Assembly (NCBI RefSeq): GCF_900142885.1
Contig: NZ_FRCL01000001.1
Coordinates: forward strand, 471,480-535,479
Origin: Flavobacterium xinjiangense
Lineage (GTDB): Bacteria; Bacteroidota; Bacteroidia; Flavobacteriales; Flavobacteriaceae
Length of the DNA stretch: 64,000 nt
Direction of reading: 5' to 3'
Below, one piece after another: positions 8,767-16,500 of the stretch. Numbering within the stretch: the first letter of the stretch is position 1; each line of letters begins with the position of its first letter. Both the position numbers and the translations under genes were made by a program. The notes beneath the pieces were generated by a model. The model had not been told where the DNA came from, searched no databases, and was given only the letters and a program-made list of their open reading frames with translations.

Positions 8767-9513
8767 ATGACTAATATTTACAACGATATTTTAAAATTTA
8801 AAAGCGAAAGCAAAAAATTGCTTGCTATTCTTCTGGATCCTGACAAAGTAGTTTTAGAAAATCTGGTTGTTTTAATTTCTAAAATCAATCAGTCTTCAGC
8901 AACTCATATTTTCATTGGCGGCAGCCAGGTCAAAACTAACATTCTTGATGAGTTAATTACAATAATTAAACAAAATAGCAACTTACCCATCGTTCTATTT
9001 CCTGGAAACCCATCGCAGATTTCAGATAAAGCCGATGCCATTTTATTTTTGTCTTTGATTTCTGGTCGCAATTCTGACTTTTTAATTGAACATCAGGTAA
9101 AAGCCGCACCTCGTTTAAAAGAGATCCAACTCGAAATTATTTCTACAGGTTATATTTTGGTTGATAGCGGAAGTGAAACTGCTGTAGAACGCATTAGTAA
9201 AACAAAACCTTTAGAAAGAAATAATCTAGATTTAGCATTGGCAACAGCGCAAGCTGGTGAAATGTTAGGCAATAAATTAATATATCTGGAAGCAGGAAGC
9301 GGAGCAAAACGAGCTGTGCCTCTAGAAATGATACAAATAGTATCAAAAAACACCGAAATTCCTCTGATTGTTGGCGGCGGAATCATAGATTTGCACGGAA
9401 TTAAACAAGCCTATGATTCAGGCGCTGATATAGTGGTGATTGGGACTGCGTTTGAAAACGATATTAATTTTTTTGATATCGCATTGTCTTCAGCGGTATA
9501 TTCAAAAGACTAA
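8767..9513 (+). CDS. Geranylgeranylglyceryl/heptaprenylglyceryl phosphate synthase family protein (PcrB/GGGPS)
   Basis: A TIM-barrel prenyltransferase (248 aa) that joins a polyprenyl diphosphate to sn-glycerol-1-phosphate, the first ether-lipid step of Archaea. Family marks are LLDPDKV near residue 20, FIGGSQV, LFPGNPSQI, YLEAGSGAKRAVP, PLIVGGGI and DIVVIGTAFEN, with the phosphate-binding glycines near the C-terminus. Bacteroidetes are known to carry group II GGGPS enzymes. The physiological product in this organism is not known to me. It sits between the phosphopantetheinyl transferase and pnuC with 14 nt to the latter, so probably one transcript. Confidence 0.9.
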   Translation: MTNIYNDILKFKSESKKLLAILLDPDKVVLENLVVLISKINQSSATHIFIGGSQVKTNILDELITIIKQNSNLPIVLFPGNPSQISDKADAILFLSLISGRNSDFLIEHQVKAAPRLKEIQLEIISTGYILVDSGSETAVERISKTKPLERNNLDLALATAQAGEMLGNKLIYLEAGSGAKRAVPLEMIQIVSKNTEIPLIVGGGIIDLHGIKQAYDSGADIVVIGTAFENDINFFDIALSSAVYSKD

Positions 9514-9527
9514 ATTTTAAAATAGAA

Positions 9528-10151
9528 ATGATAGATTTTTTTTTAAATGCCTACAGAGAGGCTACCACAACTCAAATTCTATTAGAATTCATCGCTTTCG
9601 TATTTGGAATTCTAAGCGTTTGGTACGCACGAAAAGAAAATATTTTAGTTTACCCCACGGGACTTATCGCAACAATTATTACGGTCTACTTACTATTTCT
9701 TGCAGGCTACATCGGAGATATGTTAATCAACGGCTATTTTTCAATTATGAGTATTTATGGATGGTACAAATGGACCGGAAAAACAAAAGACAATGATAAC
9801 TTACCAATAACAAGAACGAATATAAGTGAAAAAATAATTGGAATTCTATTGTTTTTTATCACAATTTTTGTAGTTTTCGGGATATATAATCTATTTGACT
9901 ATACAATTCATAATGATAATTATATTGATATTATTTCCTCAGGAATATTTTTCACGGGAATGTGGTATATGGCCAACAAAAAAATTGAAAATTGGACTCT
10001 TTGGATTATTGGAGATCTAATTGTTACACCTTTATATGCTTATCGCGGACTTGGGATCTTAGCTTTGCAATATTTAATTTTTACAATTTTAGCTATTTTA
10101 GCGTATTTAGAATGGAGAAAAATCTTAAACAGCAAAAAACTGCAATCTTAA
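9528..10151 (+). CDS. pnuC: PnuC-family vitamin transporter (nicotinamide riboside or thiamine)
   Basis: Inner-membrane facilitator of 207 aa with about seven membrane segments. PnuC marks include the aromatic IYGWYKW after the third or fourth segment and the C-terminal pattern WTLWIIGD...YAYRGLG...YLEWRK. PnuC proteins move nicotinamide riboside, which a cytosolic kinase traps by phosphorylation; the gene overlaps a ribosylnicotinamide-kinase-like gene by 40 nt, which supports that substrate. In Bacteroidetes a PnuC relative (PnuT) carries thiamine and is linked to TPP riboswitches; a TPP riboswitch lies 2.6 kb downstream, so thiamine is a real alternative. Confidence 0.88.
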   Translation: MIDFFLNAYREATTTQILLEFIAFVFGILSVWYARKENILVYPTGLIATIITVYLLFLAGYIGDMLINGYFSIMSIYGWYKWTGKTKDNDNLPITRTNISEKIIGILLFFITIFVVFGIYNLFDYTIHNDNYIDIISSGIFFTGMWYMANKKIENWTLWIIGDLIVTPLYAYRGLGILALQYLIFTILAILAYLEWRKILNSKKLQS

Positions 10152-12226
10152 AAATTGCGCTCTTCGGACCTGAAAGTACCGGCAAAACAACATTAGCAAA
10201 ACAACTAGCCGAACATTACAAAACGGTTTGGGTAGCTGAGTTTGCACGTGACTACCTGCAGCAAAAATGGGATAATGAAAAACGAATTTGCGAAAGTAAT
10301 GATATGCTACCCATTGCATACGGCCAAACTGATTTAGAAAATGAAGGAGCAACCGTTGCCAATAAATATCTTTTTTGCGACACTAATCTACTGGTAACCA
10401 AAGTTTTTTCAGAAGTTTATTACAATTATTGTGACCCTTTATTAAACAAAGCAGCACTAGAACACGAATATGATTTGTTTTTTCTCACAGACATTGATGT
10501 TCCTTGGGAAAAAGATGACTTAAGAGATAAAGCCGATGGTAGAGAATCTGTTTTTGCCGTTTTTAAACAGACGTTGATCGATAATAAAAAACCATTTATT
10601 CCGCTATCTGGAGACAAAGATTCACGGTTGCAAAAAGCAATTACAATTATTGATGATTTGACAATCATAAAAGACATGGAACTTTCCTCTCTTGATTTTA
10701 TCCAAATATATGAACATGGAATTCCAATTGAAAATATTCAAAAACAATTGCAAGTTTTCAAAAAGGGCATCCCAAAAACCGTCTTAGTTGAACCTGCAAC
10801 TTTATCAAACGGAATTTTAAAACTTTCCGAAAATGAATTTAAACAAAAAGCCGCTTTTTTTGACCTCCATAAATCTAATTTAAATCTACTGAAATTCGTG
10901 CCGGCATCTGGTGCCGCAAGCAGAATGTTTAAATTTTTAAGCACTTTTTTGAATGAGTTTGATTTCGAAAACGAAAGTATCAATGCTTATGTAAACAGAA
11001 AAAAAGATGCAGAGCTGTCTATTTTTATTATCGGCATGGAAAAATTTCCTTTTTTCAAAGAAATAGATAAAAAATTAAAAGAAGCATTTACAGATTTTGA
11101 TTCTCTAGAAAGAGATCATAAGAATTATTACTTTATAAAGTTATTATTATCTTCTGATTATTTTGATTTCACCAATAAACCAAAAGGAATTTTACCATTC
11201 CACAAATACTCGACAGGGATAGCGACACCTATTGAAGAGCATTTGTATGAGTGCGGCTATTATAGCAGCTCCAACGGAAACTCTCTTTTACATTTTACGG
11301 TATCCGAAACGCATCAAGATCAATTTGAAAACATAATAAATCTTACGAAAAGTACAGTAGAAAAAGAATCAAAAACAGCAATAAACATAAGTTTTTCTTG
11401 CCAAAACAAAAGCACTGACACTCTCGCTGTTGACACAACGAATAATCCATTCAGAACTGAAACAGGTGAATTACTATTTAGACCAGGCGGTCATGGTGCT
11501 TTGATTGAAAACCTAAATGCATTAAATGCAGATATTATTTTTATAAAAAACATCGATAATGTCATTCAAAATAATAATGAAAAAATAGCATTATATAAAA
11601 AAGCTCTGGCAGGAACGTTGATTGAACTTCAGCAACAAATTTTTAGTTATTTGACTCTTATTGACCTAAAAAAGGTTGGAATCATAGAAATTGAAGAAAT
11701 TTTAAAATTCCTCAAAGAAAAATTAAAAGTAGAAATAGCAAATGAAGCGGATGCTTTAAGTTTAGAAAATAAAATCAGCATAATCGAAGACAAATTAAAC
11801 AGACCAATTCGGGTATGCGGGATGGTTAAAAATGAGGGCGAACCTGGAGGAGGTCCGTTTTGGGTCAGAGATGAAAATGACACGGTTTCATTACAAATAG
11901 TAGAATCGTCGCAAGTTGACTTAAACAATGAAAGTCAAGTGACTATTTTAGCAAATGCCACTCATTTTAATCCTGTTGACTTAGTTTGCGGAATTAAAAA
12001 TTATAAAAACGAAAAATTTGATTTAACTAAATTTGTAGACCACAATAGTGGTTTCATTGTTGAGAAAAACACCTCAAATACACAAATCAAAGCATATGAA
12101 CTACCTGGTCTGTGGAACGGTGCCATGGCAAATTGGCTGACTGTTTTTGTACAGGTTCCTTTAATCACCTTCAATCCTGTAAAAACGGTAAACGATTTAT
12201 TAAAACCAGCACATCAACCTCAATAA
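10112..12226 (+). CDS. Fusion of NadR-type ribosylnicotinamide kinase and DUF4301
   Basis: A 704-aa open frame. Residues 1-188 are a P-loop kinase like the NadR C-terminal domain: Walker A GPESTGKT at 19-26, EFARDYL, a FCDTNLL acidic motif and DIDVPWEKDDLRD. Residues 189-704 match DUF4301: a nucleotidyltransferase-like VPASGAASRM, LFRPGGHGALIENLN, and CGMVKNEGEPGGGPFWV. These are usually separate neighbouring proteins, as I recall; here no stop lies between them, and a Met at the junction (10676) could mark an old or internal start. The start at 10112 overlaps pnuC by 40 nt; a longer frame from 9992 is pnuC shadow. The kinase probably phosphorylates what PnuC imports. DUF4301 has no known function. 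Confidence 0.85.
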   Translation: MEKNLKQQKTAILKIALFGPESTGKTTLAKQLAEHYKTVWVAEFARDYLQQKWDNEKRICESNDMLPIAYGQTDLENEGATVANKYLFCDTNLLVTKVFSEVYYNYCDPLLNKAALEHEYDLFFLTDIDVPWEKDDLRDKADGRESVFAVFKQTLIDNKKPFIPLSGDKDSRLQKAITIIDDLTIIKDMELSSLDFIQIYEHGIPIENIQKQLQVFKKGIPKTVLVEPATLSNGILKLSENEFKQKAAFFDLHKSNLNLLKFVPASGAASRMFKFLSTFLNEFDFENESINAYVNRKKDAELSIFIIGMEKFPFFKEIDKKLKEAFTDFDSLERDHKNYYFIKLLLSSDYFDFTNKPKGILPFHKYSTGIATPIEEHLYECGYYSSSNGNSLLHFTVSETHQDQFENIINLTKSTVEKESKTAINISFSCQNKSTDTLAVDTTNNPFRTETGELLFRPGGHGALIENLNALNADIIFIKNIDNVIQNNNEKIALYKKALAGTLIELQQQIFSYLTLIDLKKVGIIEIEEILKFLKEKLKVEIANEADALSLENKISIIEDKLNRPIRVCGMVKNEGEPGGGPFWVRDENDTVSLQIVESSQVDLNNESQVTILANATHFNPVDLVCGIKNYKNEKFDLTKFVDHNSGFIVEKNTSNTQIKAYELPGLWNGAMANWLTVFVQVPLITFNPVKTVNDLLKPAHQPQ

Positions 12227-12240
12227 TTTCACTGAAACAC

Positions 12241-12256
12241 TCCCGAAGCTTTGGGA
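12241..12256. repeat. 16-nt TCCCGAA...TTCGGGA-type palindrome
   Basis: TCCCGAAGCTTTGGGA, one G-T away from a perfect palindrome, in the 38-nt gap between the fusion gene and the ArfB-like gene. Related copies lie at 6467, 12967 and 56408. Confidence 0.6.
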
Positions 12257-12264
12257 CAGCATAA

Positions 12265-12669
12265 ATGGATACCGAAAAAATCATATCAGAATTAAGCTTC
12301 AAAGCCGTTCGCAGCAGTGGTGCTGGCGGACAAAATGTAAACAAGGTTTCCTCTAAAGTGGTTTTGACCTTTGATTTGAAAAACTCGCAAGCATTGACCC
12401 AATGGGAAAAATTGTTGTTGCAAAATAAATTACACTCACGGCTAACAACGGATTTAGTTTTGATTTTGAACTGTGATGAAGATCGAAGTCAATTGAAGAA
12501 TAAAGAAATTGTAATAAAACGCTTTTTGGAAATCATAAAAAATGGATTACTTGTCCCCAAAGAGAGAAAAGCAACTAAAATCCCTAAGTCAGTTATTAGG
12601 AAGCGAATAAAAGATAAAAAAAACGTTTCTGAAGTCAAGAAAAATCGGAGAAAACCAGATTTAAATTAA
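12265..12669 (+). CDS. arfB: ArfB/YaeJ-like peptidyl-tRNA hydrolase (ribosome rescue)
   Basis: A 134-aa class-I release-factor-like protein that lacks the codon-recognition domain. The catalytic GGQ motif sits in SSGAGGQNVNKVSS (about residues 17-30), preceded by the short N-terminal strand typical of ArfB. The C-terminus is a basic tail (KRIKDKKNVSEVKKNRRKP) that in ArfB enters the empty mRNA channel of stalled ribosomes. It releases nascent chains from ribosomes lacking a stop codon. It follows the fusion gene by 38 nt, and there is no clear terminator before the TPP riboswitch. Confidence 0.92.
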   Translation: MDTEKIISELSFKAVRSSGAGGQNVNKVSSKVVLTFDLKNSQALTQWEKLLLQNKLHSRLTTDLVLILNCDEDRSQLKNKEIVIKRFLEIIKNGLLVPKERKATKIPKSVIRKRIKDKKNVSEVKKNRRKPDLN

Positions 12670-12742
12670 TTTTGTTTTTTTGGGTTCTAATTATTTTTCA
12701 AAATCTAAGGGTCAAACAATCTAAAAATCTAAAAATCTTTTC

Positions 12743-12750
12743 TAAATTTG
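12743..12750 (+). promoter_or_regulatory. -7 promoter box of the TPP-controlled receptor gene
   Basis: TAAATTTG lies immediately upstream of the TPP riboswitch, so transcription would begin at about its 5' edge. Confidence 0.55.
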
Positions 12751-12757
12751 CACCGTC

Positions 12758-12830
12758 TCAAAGGGGTGCTCTAAATAACGAGCTGAGATTATACCCAACG
12801 AACCTGAACAGGTAATGCTGTTAAGGGAAA
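12758..12830 (+). ncRNA. TPP riboswitch (THI element) controlling the TonB receptor
   Basis: Conserved blocks appear in order: GGGGTGC, GCTGAGA, ACCC, GAACCTGA, a short variable arm and AAGGGAA. This is the thiamine-pyrophosphate aptamer; ligand binding normally lowers expression. A hairpin follows at 12833-12871 (ATGACAAA / TTTGTCAT) without a T run, so control may be at translation. The leader to the first ATG at 12936 is about 105 nt. Confidence 0.95.
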
Positions 12831-12832
12831 AA

Positions 12833-12871
12833 ATGACAAAAAAAATAGCGTGCACACTATCTATTTGTCAT
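12833..12871 (+). promoter_or_regulatory. Hairpin downstream of the TPP aptamer, possible expression platform
   Basis: An 8-bp perfect stem (ATGACAAA / TTTGTCAT) with an inner ATAG / CTAT pair begins 2 nt after the aptamer. A weaker stem farther on (12917-12937) would include the ATG at 12936. No poly-T follows either, which argues against a simple terminator. Confidence 0.45.
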
Positions 12872-12935
12872 AGGAAACAATCATTTTAATTTAACAAAAG
12901 AATAATTCCCCCTTTTATTCGTAATCTTTTTACGG

Positions 12936-15116
12936 ATGAATACTATTATTAGTCGCAAAATTGCAATCCCGCAACTTCGGGAGCAAAATTGCAAAATTTT
13001 TAAAAGCAAGGTTCTAACTCCTTGTATGTCTGTTATCTTTTCTTTATTATCTCTTTATTCCTTTTCACAAGTCAAAGACACTACGAAAGTCAACCAACTC
13101 GATGAAGTCTTGGTTTCGGCAGTTCGTGTTACTTCAAAAACTCCAGTAAGTTTTAGCAATTTGGACAAAAAAGAGATCAAATTCCGAAATTTAGGACAAG
13201 ACATTCCTATTTTGATGAATTATTTGCCCTCAGTTGTAACGACTTCTGATTCTGGTAATGGAGTCGGATATACCGGAATACGTGTTCGTGGTAGTGATGC
13301 GACGAGAGTAAATGTCACCATCAACGGAATTCCTTACAATGACTCTGAAAGTCATGGAACCTATTGGGTAAATATGCCAGATTTTGCTTCTTCGGTGGAG
13401 AGTTTGCAACTGCAACGTGGCGTAGGGACTTCTACGAATGGCGCTGGTGCTTTTGGTGCGAGTTTAAATATGTTGACAGATTCCTATTCAAATAAAGCAA
13501 CTGGGGAAATATCTAATTCATTTGGCAGTTTTAATACGCAAAAACACACGGTAAAGTTCAGTACGGGATTAATGAATGACCATTTTGAATTAGCGGGACG
13601 TTTATCTTCATTGAAATCGGATGGTTATGTTGACAGAGGCGCTTCTGACTTGAAATCCTATTTTCTTCAGGGAACGTATGTAGGGAAAACTACTTTGATT
13701 AAAGCATTGGCTTTTGGCGGAAAAGAAAAAACCTACCAATCCTGGAACGGAATTGACGAAGCAACTTTAAACAGTGACAGAACCTTTAATTCATCCGGAA
13801 TTTTTACAGACGAATTTGGCAAAACCCGTTTTTATGATAATGAAACCGATAATTACCAGCAAGACCATTATCAATTGCACTGGAACGAAAAAGTTTCCAA
13901 TAATTGGAGCACGAACTTAGCTTTTCATTATACTAAAGGAAAAGGGTATTATGAAAATTACAAAGAAGATGCTGACTTTTCTAGCTACGGATTAACTCCA
14001 ATAGTTATTAATGGTGTAACAATAAATACAACCGATTTAATCCGTCAAAAATGGTTGGATAATGATTTCTACGGAACAACATTTTCAGCAAATTATACAA
14101 CTGAAAAATTGGAGGTCATTTTTGGTGGTGGTTATAACAAGTATGAAGGAGCCCATTTTGGGAAAGTAATTTGGGCAAGATACGCTTCACAAAGTGAGTT
14201 GGGAGATCATTATTATGATGATTTTGCCACTAAAACTGATGGAAATATTTTTGCAAAAGCCAATTATCAAATCACAGAAAAAATAAGCTTATTTGGAGAT
14301 TTGCAACTTAGAAACGTGCATTATAAAGCCAATAGCCACGAAACAGGATTGGTAAACGATAATTTCAATTTTTTCAATCCAAAAGCAGGTTTGAATTACG
14401 ATATCAATGCTAACAACAAGTTGTACTTTTCGTATGCAAGAGCCAATCGGGAACCTAACAGAACGGATTATGAAGGCGGAAATGCGAAACCAGAAAAGTT
14501 GAATGACTTTGAAATGGGATGGAGATATGCTGCTGATAAAGTACAATTCAATTCGAATGTGTATTATATGGCTTATAAAGACCAATTGATATTAACCGGA
14601 AAACTAGATGATGTAGGAAGTCGTATTCGTTCAAACAGCGAAAAAAGTTACCGTTTAGGATTAGAGGTTGACGCTACAATTGCTTTGTCAAAACAATTTA
14701 TTATTCGTCCAAATTTTACTTTAAGCAGTAATAAAAATATTGATTTATCTGTAGAAGGAGAGAATTACGGAACTACTGATATTGCTTACTCTCCATCTGT
14801 TATAGTAGGGAATATTATAGTTTATAAACCGTTAGAGAATCTTCAGATTTCATGGTTACAAAAATTTGTAGGAGAGCAATACATGAATAATATCGAATTA
14901 CCAGCTGCAAAACTGGCTAACTATTTTGTTAATGATTTGAATATCGCTTATGAAATTAGACCTAAATCAGTTTTCAAATCAATTGTAATTACAGGCTTGA
15001 TAAATAATATTTTTGATAAGAAATATGTTTCAAATGGATATATGTGGGATGTTTATCCTTATTATTATCCACAAGCCGGAATCAACTTCTTGGCTGGTTT
15101 AACGTTGAAGTTTTAA
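12936..15116 (+). CDS. TonB-dependent outer-membrane receptor, TPP-regulated (Omr1-like, probable thiamine uptake)
   Basis: A 726-aa receptor. After the export signal come a plug domain (QLDEVLVSAVRV, VRVRGSDATRVNVTINGIPYND, LQLQRGVGTSTNGAGAFGASLNM) and a 22-strand-type barrel ending in an aromatic C-terminal residue (GLTLKF). It has no carboxypeptidase-like N-terminal domain and no SusD partner, so it fits small-molecule uptake. The TPP riboswitch upstream points to thiamine or a precursor, as for Omr1 in Bacteroidetes. The start is uncertain: the ATG at 12936 gives a basic n-region but runs through a palindromic repeat (12967-12982); the ATG at 13026 starts inside the hydrophobic core. A terminator follows. 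Confidence 0.9.
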   Translation: MNTIISRKIAIPQLREQNCKIFKSKVLTPCMSVIFSLLSLYSFSQVKDTTKVNQLDEVLVSAVRVTSKTPVSFSNLDKKEIKFRNLGQDIPILMNYLPSVVTTSDSGNGVGYTGIRVRGSDATRVNVTINGIPYNDSESHGTYWVNMPDFASSVESLQLQRGVGTSTNGAGAFGASLNMLTDSYSNKATGEISNSFGSFNTQKHTVKFSTGLMNDHFELAGRLSSLKSDGYVDRGASDLKSYFLQGTYVGKTTLIKALAFGGKEKTYQSWNGIDEATLNSDRTFNSSGIFTDEFGKTRFYDNETDNYQQDHYQLHWNEKVSNNWSTNLAFHYTKGKGYYENYKEDADFSSYGLTPIVINGVTINTTDLIRQKWLDNDFYGTTFSANYTTEKLEVIFGGGYNKYEGAHFGKVIWARYASQSELGDHYYDDFATKTDGNIFAKANYQITEKISLFGDLQLRNVHYKANSHETGLVNDNFNFFNPKAGLNYDINANNKLYFSYARANREPNRTDYEGGNAKPEKLNDFEMGWRYAADKVQFNSNVYYMAYKDQLILTGKLDDVGSRIRSNSEKSYRLGLEVDATIALSKQFIIRPNFTLSSNKNIDLSVEGENYGTTDIAYSPSVIVGNIIVYKPLENLQISWLQKFVGEQYMNNIELPAAKLANYFVNDLNIAYEIRPKSVFKSIVITGLINNIFDKKYVSNGYMWDVYPYYYPQAGINFLAGLTLKF
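12967..12982. repeat. 16-nt palindrome within the receptor's 5' region
   Basis: TCCCGCAACTTCGGGA, preceded by TTGCAA and flanked by AAAATTGCAA on both sides. If the receptor starts at 12936 this repeat encodes part of its signal region; if at 13026 it is in the leader. Confidence 0.65.
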
Positions 15117-15138
15117 TTACCAAATCACCTTTTAATAT

Positions 15139-15182
15139 AAAGCAGCGGAGCAATCGACTTGGATTCTCTGCTGCTTTTTTTT
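15139..15182 (+). terminator. Terminator after the TonB receptor
   Basis: A 12-bp stem (AAAGCAGCGGAG / CTCTGCTGCTTT, one G-T pair) with a 15-nt loop and a long T run, 22 nt after the receptor stop. The A-rich left arm would also let it serve the convergent small gene at 15189-15425. Confidence 0.9.
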
Positions 15183-15188
15183 ATAAAA

Positions 15189-15425
15189 TTAATTAATGTC
15201 CTTTTCCTTTTCGGAAGTATTAGCTGCAATCCAAAACAAAATGGTGAAAGCACTAACTACAAAAGGAAAGATTCCGTAAAGAGTATCCGAATTGGAGTGA
15301 GAATGGCGATCAATTGCTATGAATACATTGATACAAAAAGCCAATGTGAACAAATACAATATTATGCCTATTAATGAAATGGGAATAAAGAGTAACCCTT
15401 TTTTTTTAAACCAGATTGTTTCCAT
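15189..15425 (-). CDS. Small two-helix membrane protein, unknown
   Basis: A 78-aa protein with two hydrophobic segments (about residues 10-35 and 48-68) separated by a charged turn with IDRHSHSNSDTLYG, and a short charged C-tail (SEKEKD). The charge layout suggests both ends are cytoplasmic. The pattern looks like a conserved Flavobacteria family, judged from memory. It lies 11 nt downstream of the lipoprotein gene on the same strand, so they probably share a transcript. No function is inferred. Confidence 0.7.
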   Translation of the reverse strand: METIWFKKKGLLFIPISLIGIILYLFTLAFCINVFIAIDRHSHSNSDTLYGIFPFVVSAFTILFWIAANTSEKEKDIN

Positions 15426-15436
15426 AGTCAGTGTTT

Positions 15437-15856
15437 TTAATTATACACCCTTAGCACATTTCCATTTACTTCTACACGATATTGTTTCAACGGATATTGT
15501 GCCCCGCCTTGGGCTTGACCGGTAAACAAACTGTATTCTTTGCTGTCGCAAGCGCAAACTATATTTATTCCTTTTAGAGTCATGGTAGAACAAGAGCTCA
15601 AAGCTTGATTGGGACAGGCGGCATCAAATGCGGTGTAGCCACTTCCGGTATTAAAAACAAATATTCCTTTAGCACCAAGTCCTGAATAGTAAATGGCATT
15701 GCTGGGATACTGAAGACTGGAATAGGCGGGCAAATTCATATTGAGATCTATAGAGAAAGTATAATTAGGCAGGTAAGGGTTTTTATTGTTGAAACCATTA
15801 TCACTGCAGGAAAACAAGAAGGATGAAAGCATTAATAATAGGATGTATTTTTTCAT
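15437..15856 (-). CDS. Lipoprotein with a degenerate Rieske-like domain
   Basis: A 139-aa lipoprotein: signal MKKYILLLMLSSFLFSC with the lipid-modified Cys at 17. The rest has the layout of a Rieske [2Fe-2S] domain: a cluster-loop-like AACPNQ, then VCACDSKEYSLFTGQ...GGAQYPLKQYRVEV and a final strand pair. A true Rieske has CxH and CxxH; here the His positions read Asn and Asp, so a normal cluster is unlikely unless the additional cysteines (SSCSTM, CAC) form another site. It may be a structural relic or bind another metal. It is upstream of, and probably co-transcribed with, the small membrane protein gene. Confidence 0.75.
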   Translation of the reverse strand: MKKYILLLMLSSFLFSCSDNGFNNKNPYLPNYTFSIDLNMNLPAYSSLQYPSNAIYYSGLGAKGIFVFNTGSGYTAFDAACPNQALSSCSTMTLKGINIVCACDSKEYSLFTGQAQGGAQYPLKQYRVEVNGNVLRVYN

Positions 15857-15956
15857 TTTCTAAAATATTGTAAAAGAATTAGCGAAACAAATTTAATTTA
15901 TTTAACTTTGAATTATATATGATTAACATATATTTATAGGCTAAAAAAATTAATAG

Positions 15957-15964
15957 TATCTTTG
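15957..15964 (+). promoter_or_regulatory. -7 promoter box of greA
   Basis: TATCTTTG matches TAnnTTTG. The predicted transcript start is just before the hairpin at 15972-15995 and about 55 nt before the greA ATG. Confidence 0.6.
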
Positions 15965-15971
15965 TGGAAAG

Positions 15972-15995
15972 AAATCCCGTCCTGATGGGATTTTT
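15972..15995 (+). terminator. Terminator-like hairpin in the greA leader (possible attenuator)
   Basis: AAATCCC pairs with GGGATTT across an 8-nt loop, followed by TTTC. It lies between the promoter box and the greA start, so it would be transcribed as the first structure of the mRNA. Early termination here would make a tiny leader RNA. Confidence 0.55.
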
Positions 15996-16019
15996 TCTAT
16001 TTATATAAACGATGAAGTT

Positions 16020-16496
16020 ATGAGTACAGTATCTTATTACACGGCAGAAGGATTAAAAAAATTGAGAGAAGAATTAGATTATTTAAAAAGTGTAATGCGT
16101 CCAAAAGCATCCGCAGACATAGCTGAAGCAAGAGACAAGGGTGACTTGTCTGAAAATGCAGAGTATGATGCAGCCAAAGAAGCACAAGGAATGCTTGAGA
16201 TGCGTATTGCTAAAATGGAAGAAGTACATTCTAACGCCAGGTTAATTGACGAGTCTCATCTAGATCTTTCTAAAGTGTTGGTTTTATCTAACGTAAAAAT
16301 CAAAAACCAAACCAACGGAATGGAAATGACTTATACATTAGTTGCTGAAAGTGAAGCCGATTTGAAAACAGGAAAAATCTCAGTTACCTCCCCAATTGGA
16401 AAAGGATTGCTAGGTAAATCAGTAGGTGAATTTGCTGAAATTACAGTTCCAAACGGAGTTTTGAAATTTGAGATTTTAGAAATTTCACGCGACTAA
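16020..16496 (+). CDS. greA: Transcription elongation factor GreA
   Basis: GreA (158 aa) enters the RNA polymerase secondary channel and triggers cleavage of backtracked RNA. The N-terminal coiled coil carries the tip acidic residues in EARDKGDLSENAEYDAAKEAQ (about residues 37-57), and the C-terminal FKBP-like domain ends with SPIGKGLLGKSVGE. Length is that of the family. The leader contains a terminator-like hairpin. The HIT-protein gene follows on the same strand after about 108 nt. Confidence 0.97.
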   Translation: MSTVSYYTAEGLKKLREELDYLKSVMRPKASADIAEARDKGDLSENAEYDAAKEAQGMLEMRIAKMEEVHSNARLIDESHLDLSKVLVLSNVKIKNQTNGMEMTYTLVAESEADLKTGKISVTSPIGKGLLGKSVGEFAEITVPNGVLKFEILEISRD

Positions 16497-16500
16497 AGCT

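Noticed and set aside
9992..10111. N-terminal extension of the kinase/DUF4301 fusion
   Set aside because: It lies fully within pnuC in another frame and lacks family similarity; Walker A spacing fits the start at 10112.
15159..15374. Plus-strand frame opposite the small membrane protein
   Set aside because: The minus-strand reading has a better two-helix protein pattern and fits the neighbouring lipoprotein gene; the plus reading starts inside a terminator.
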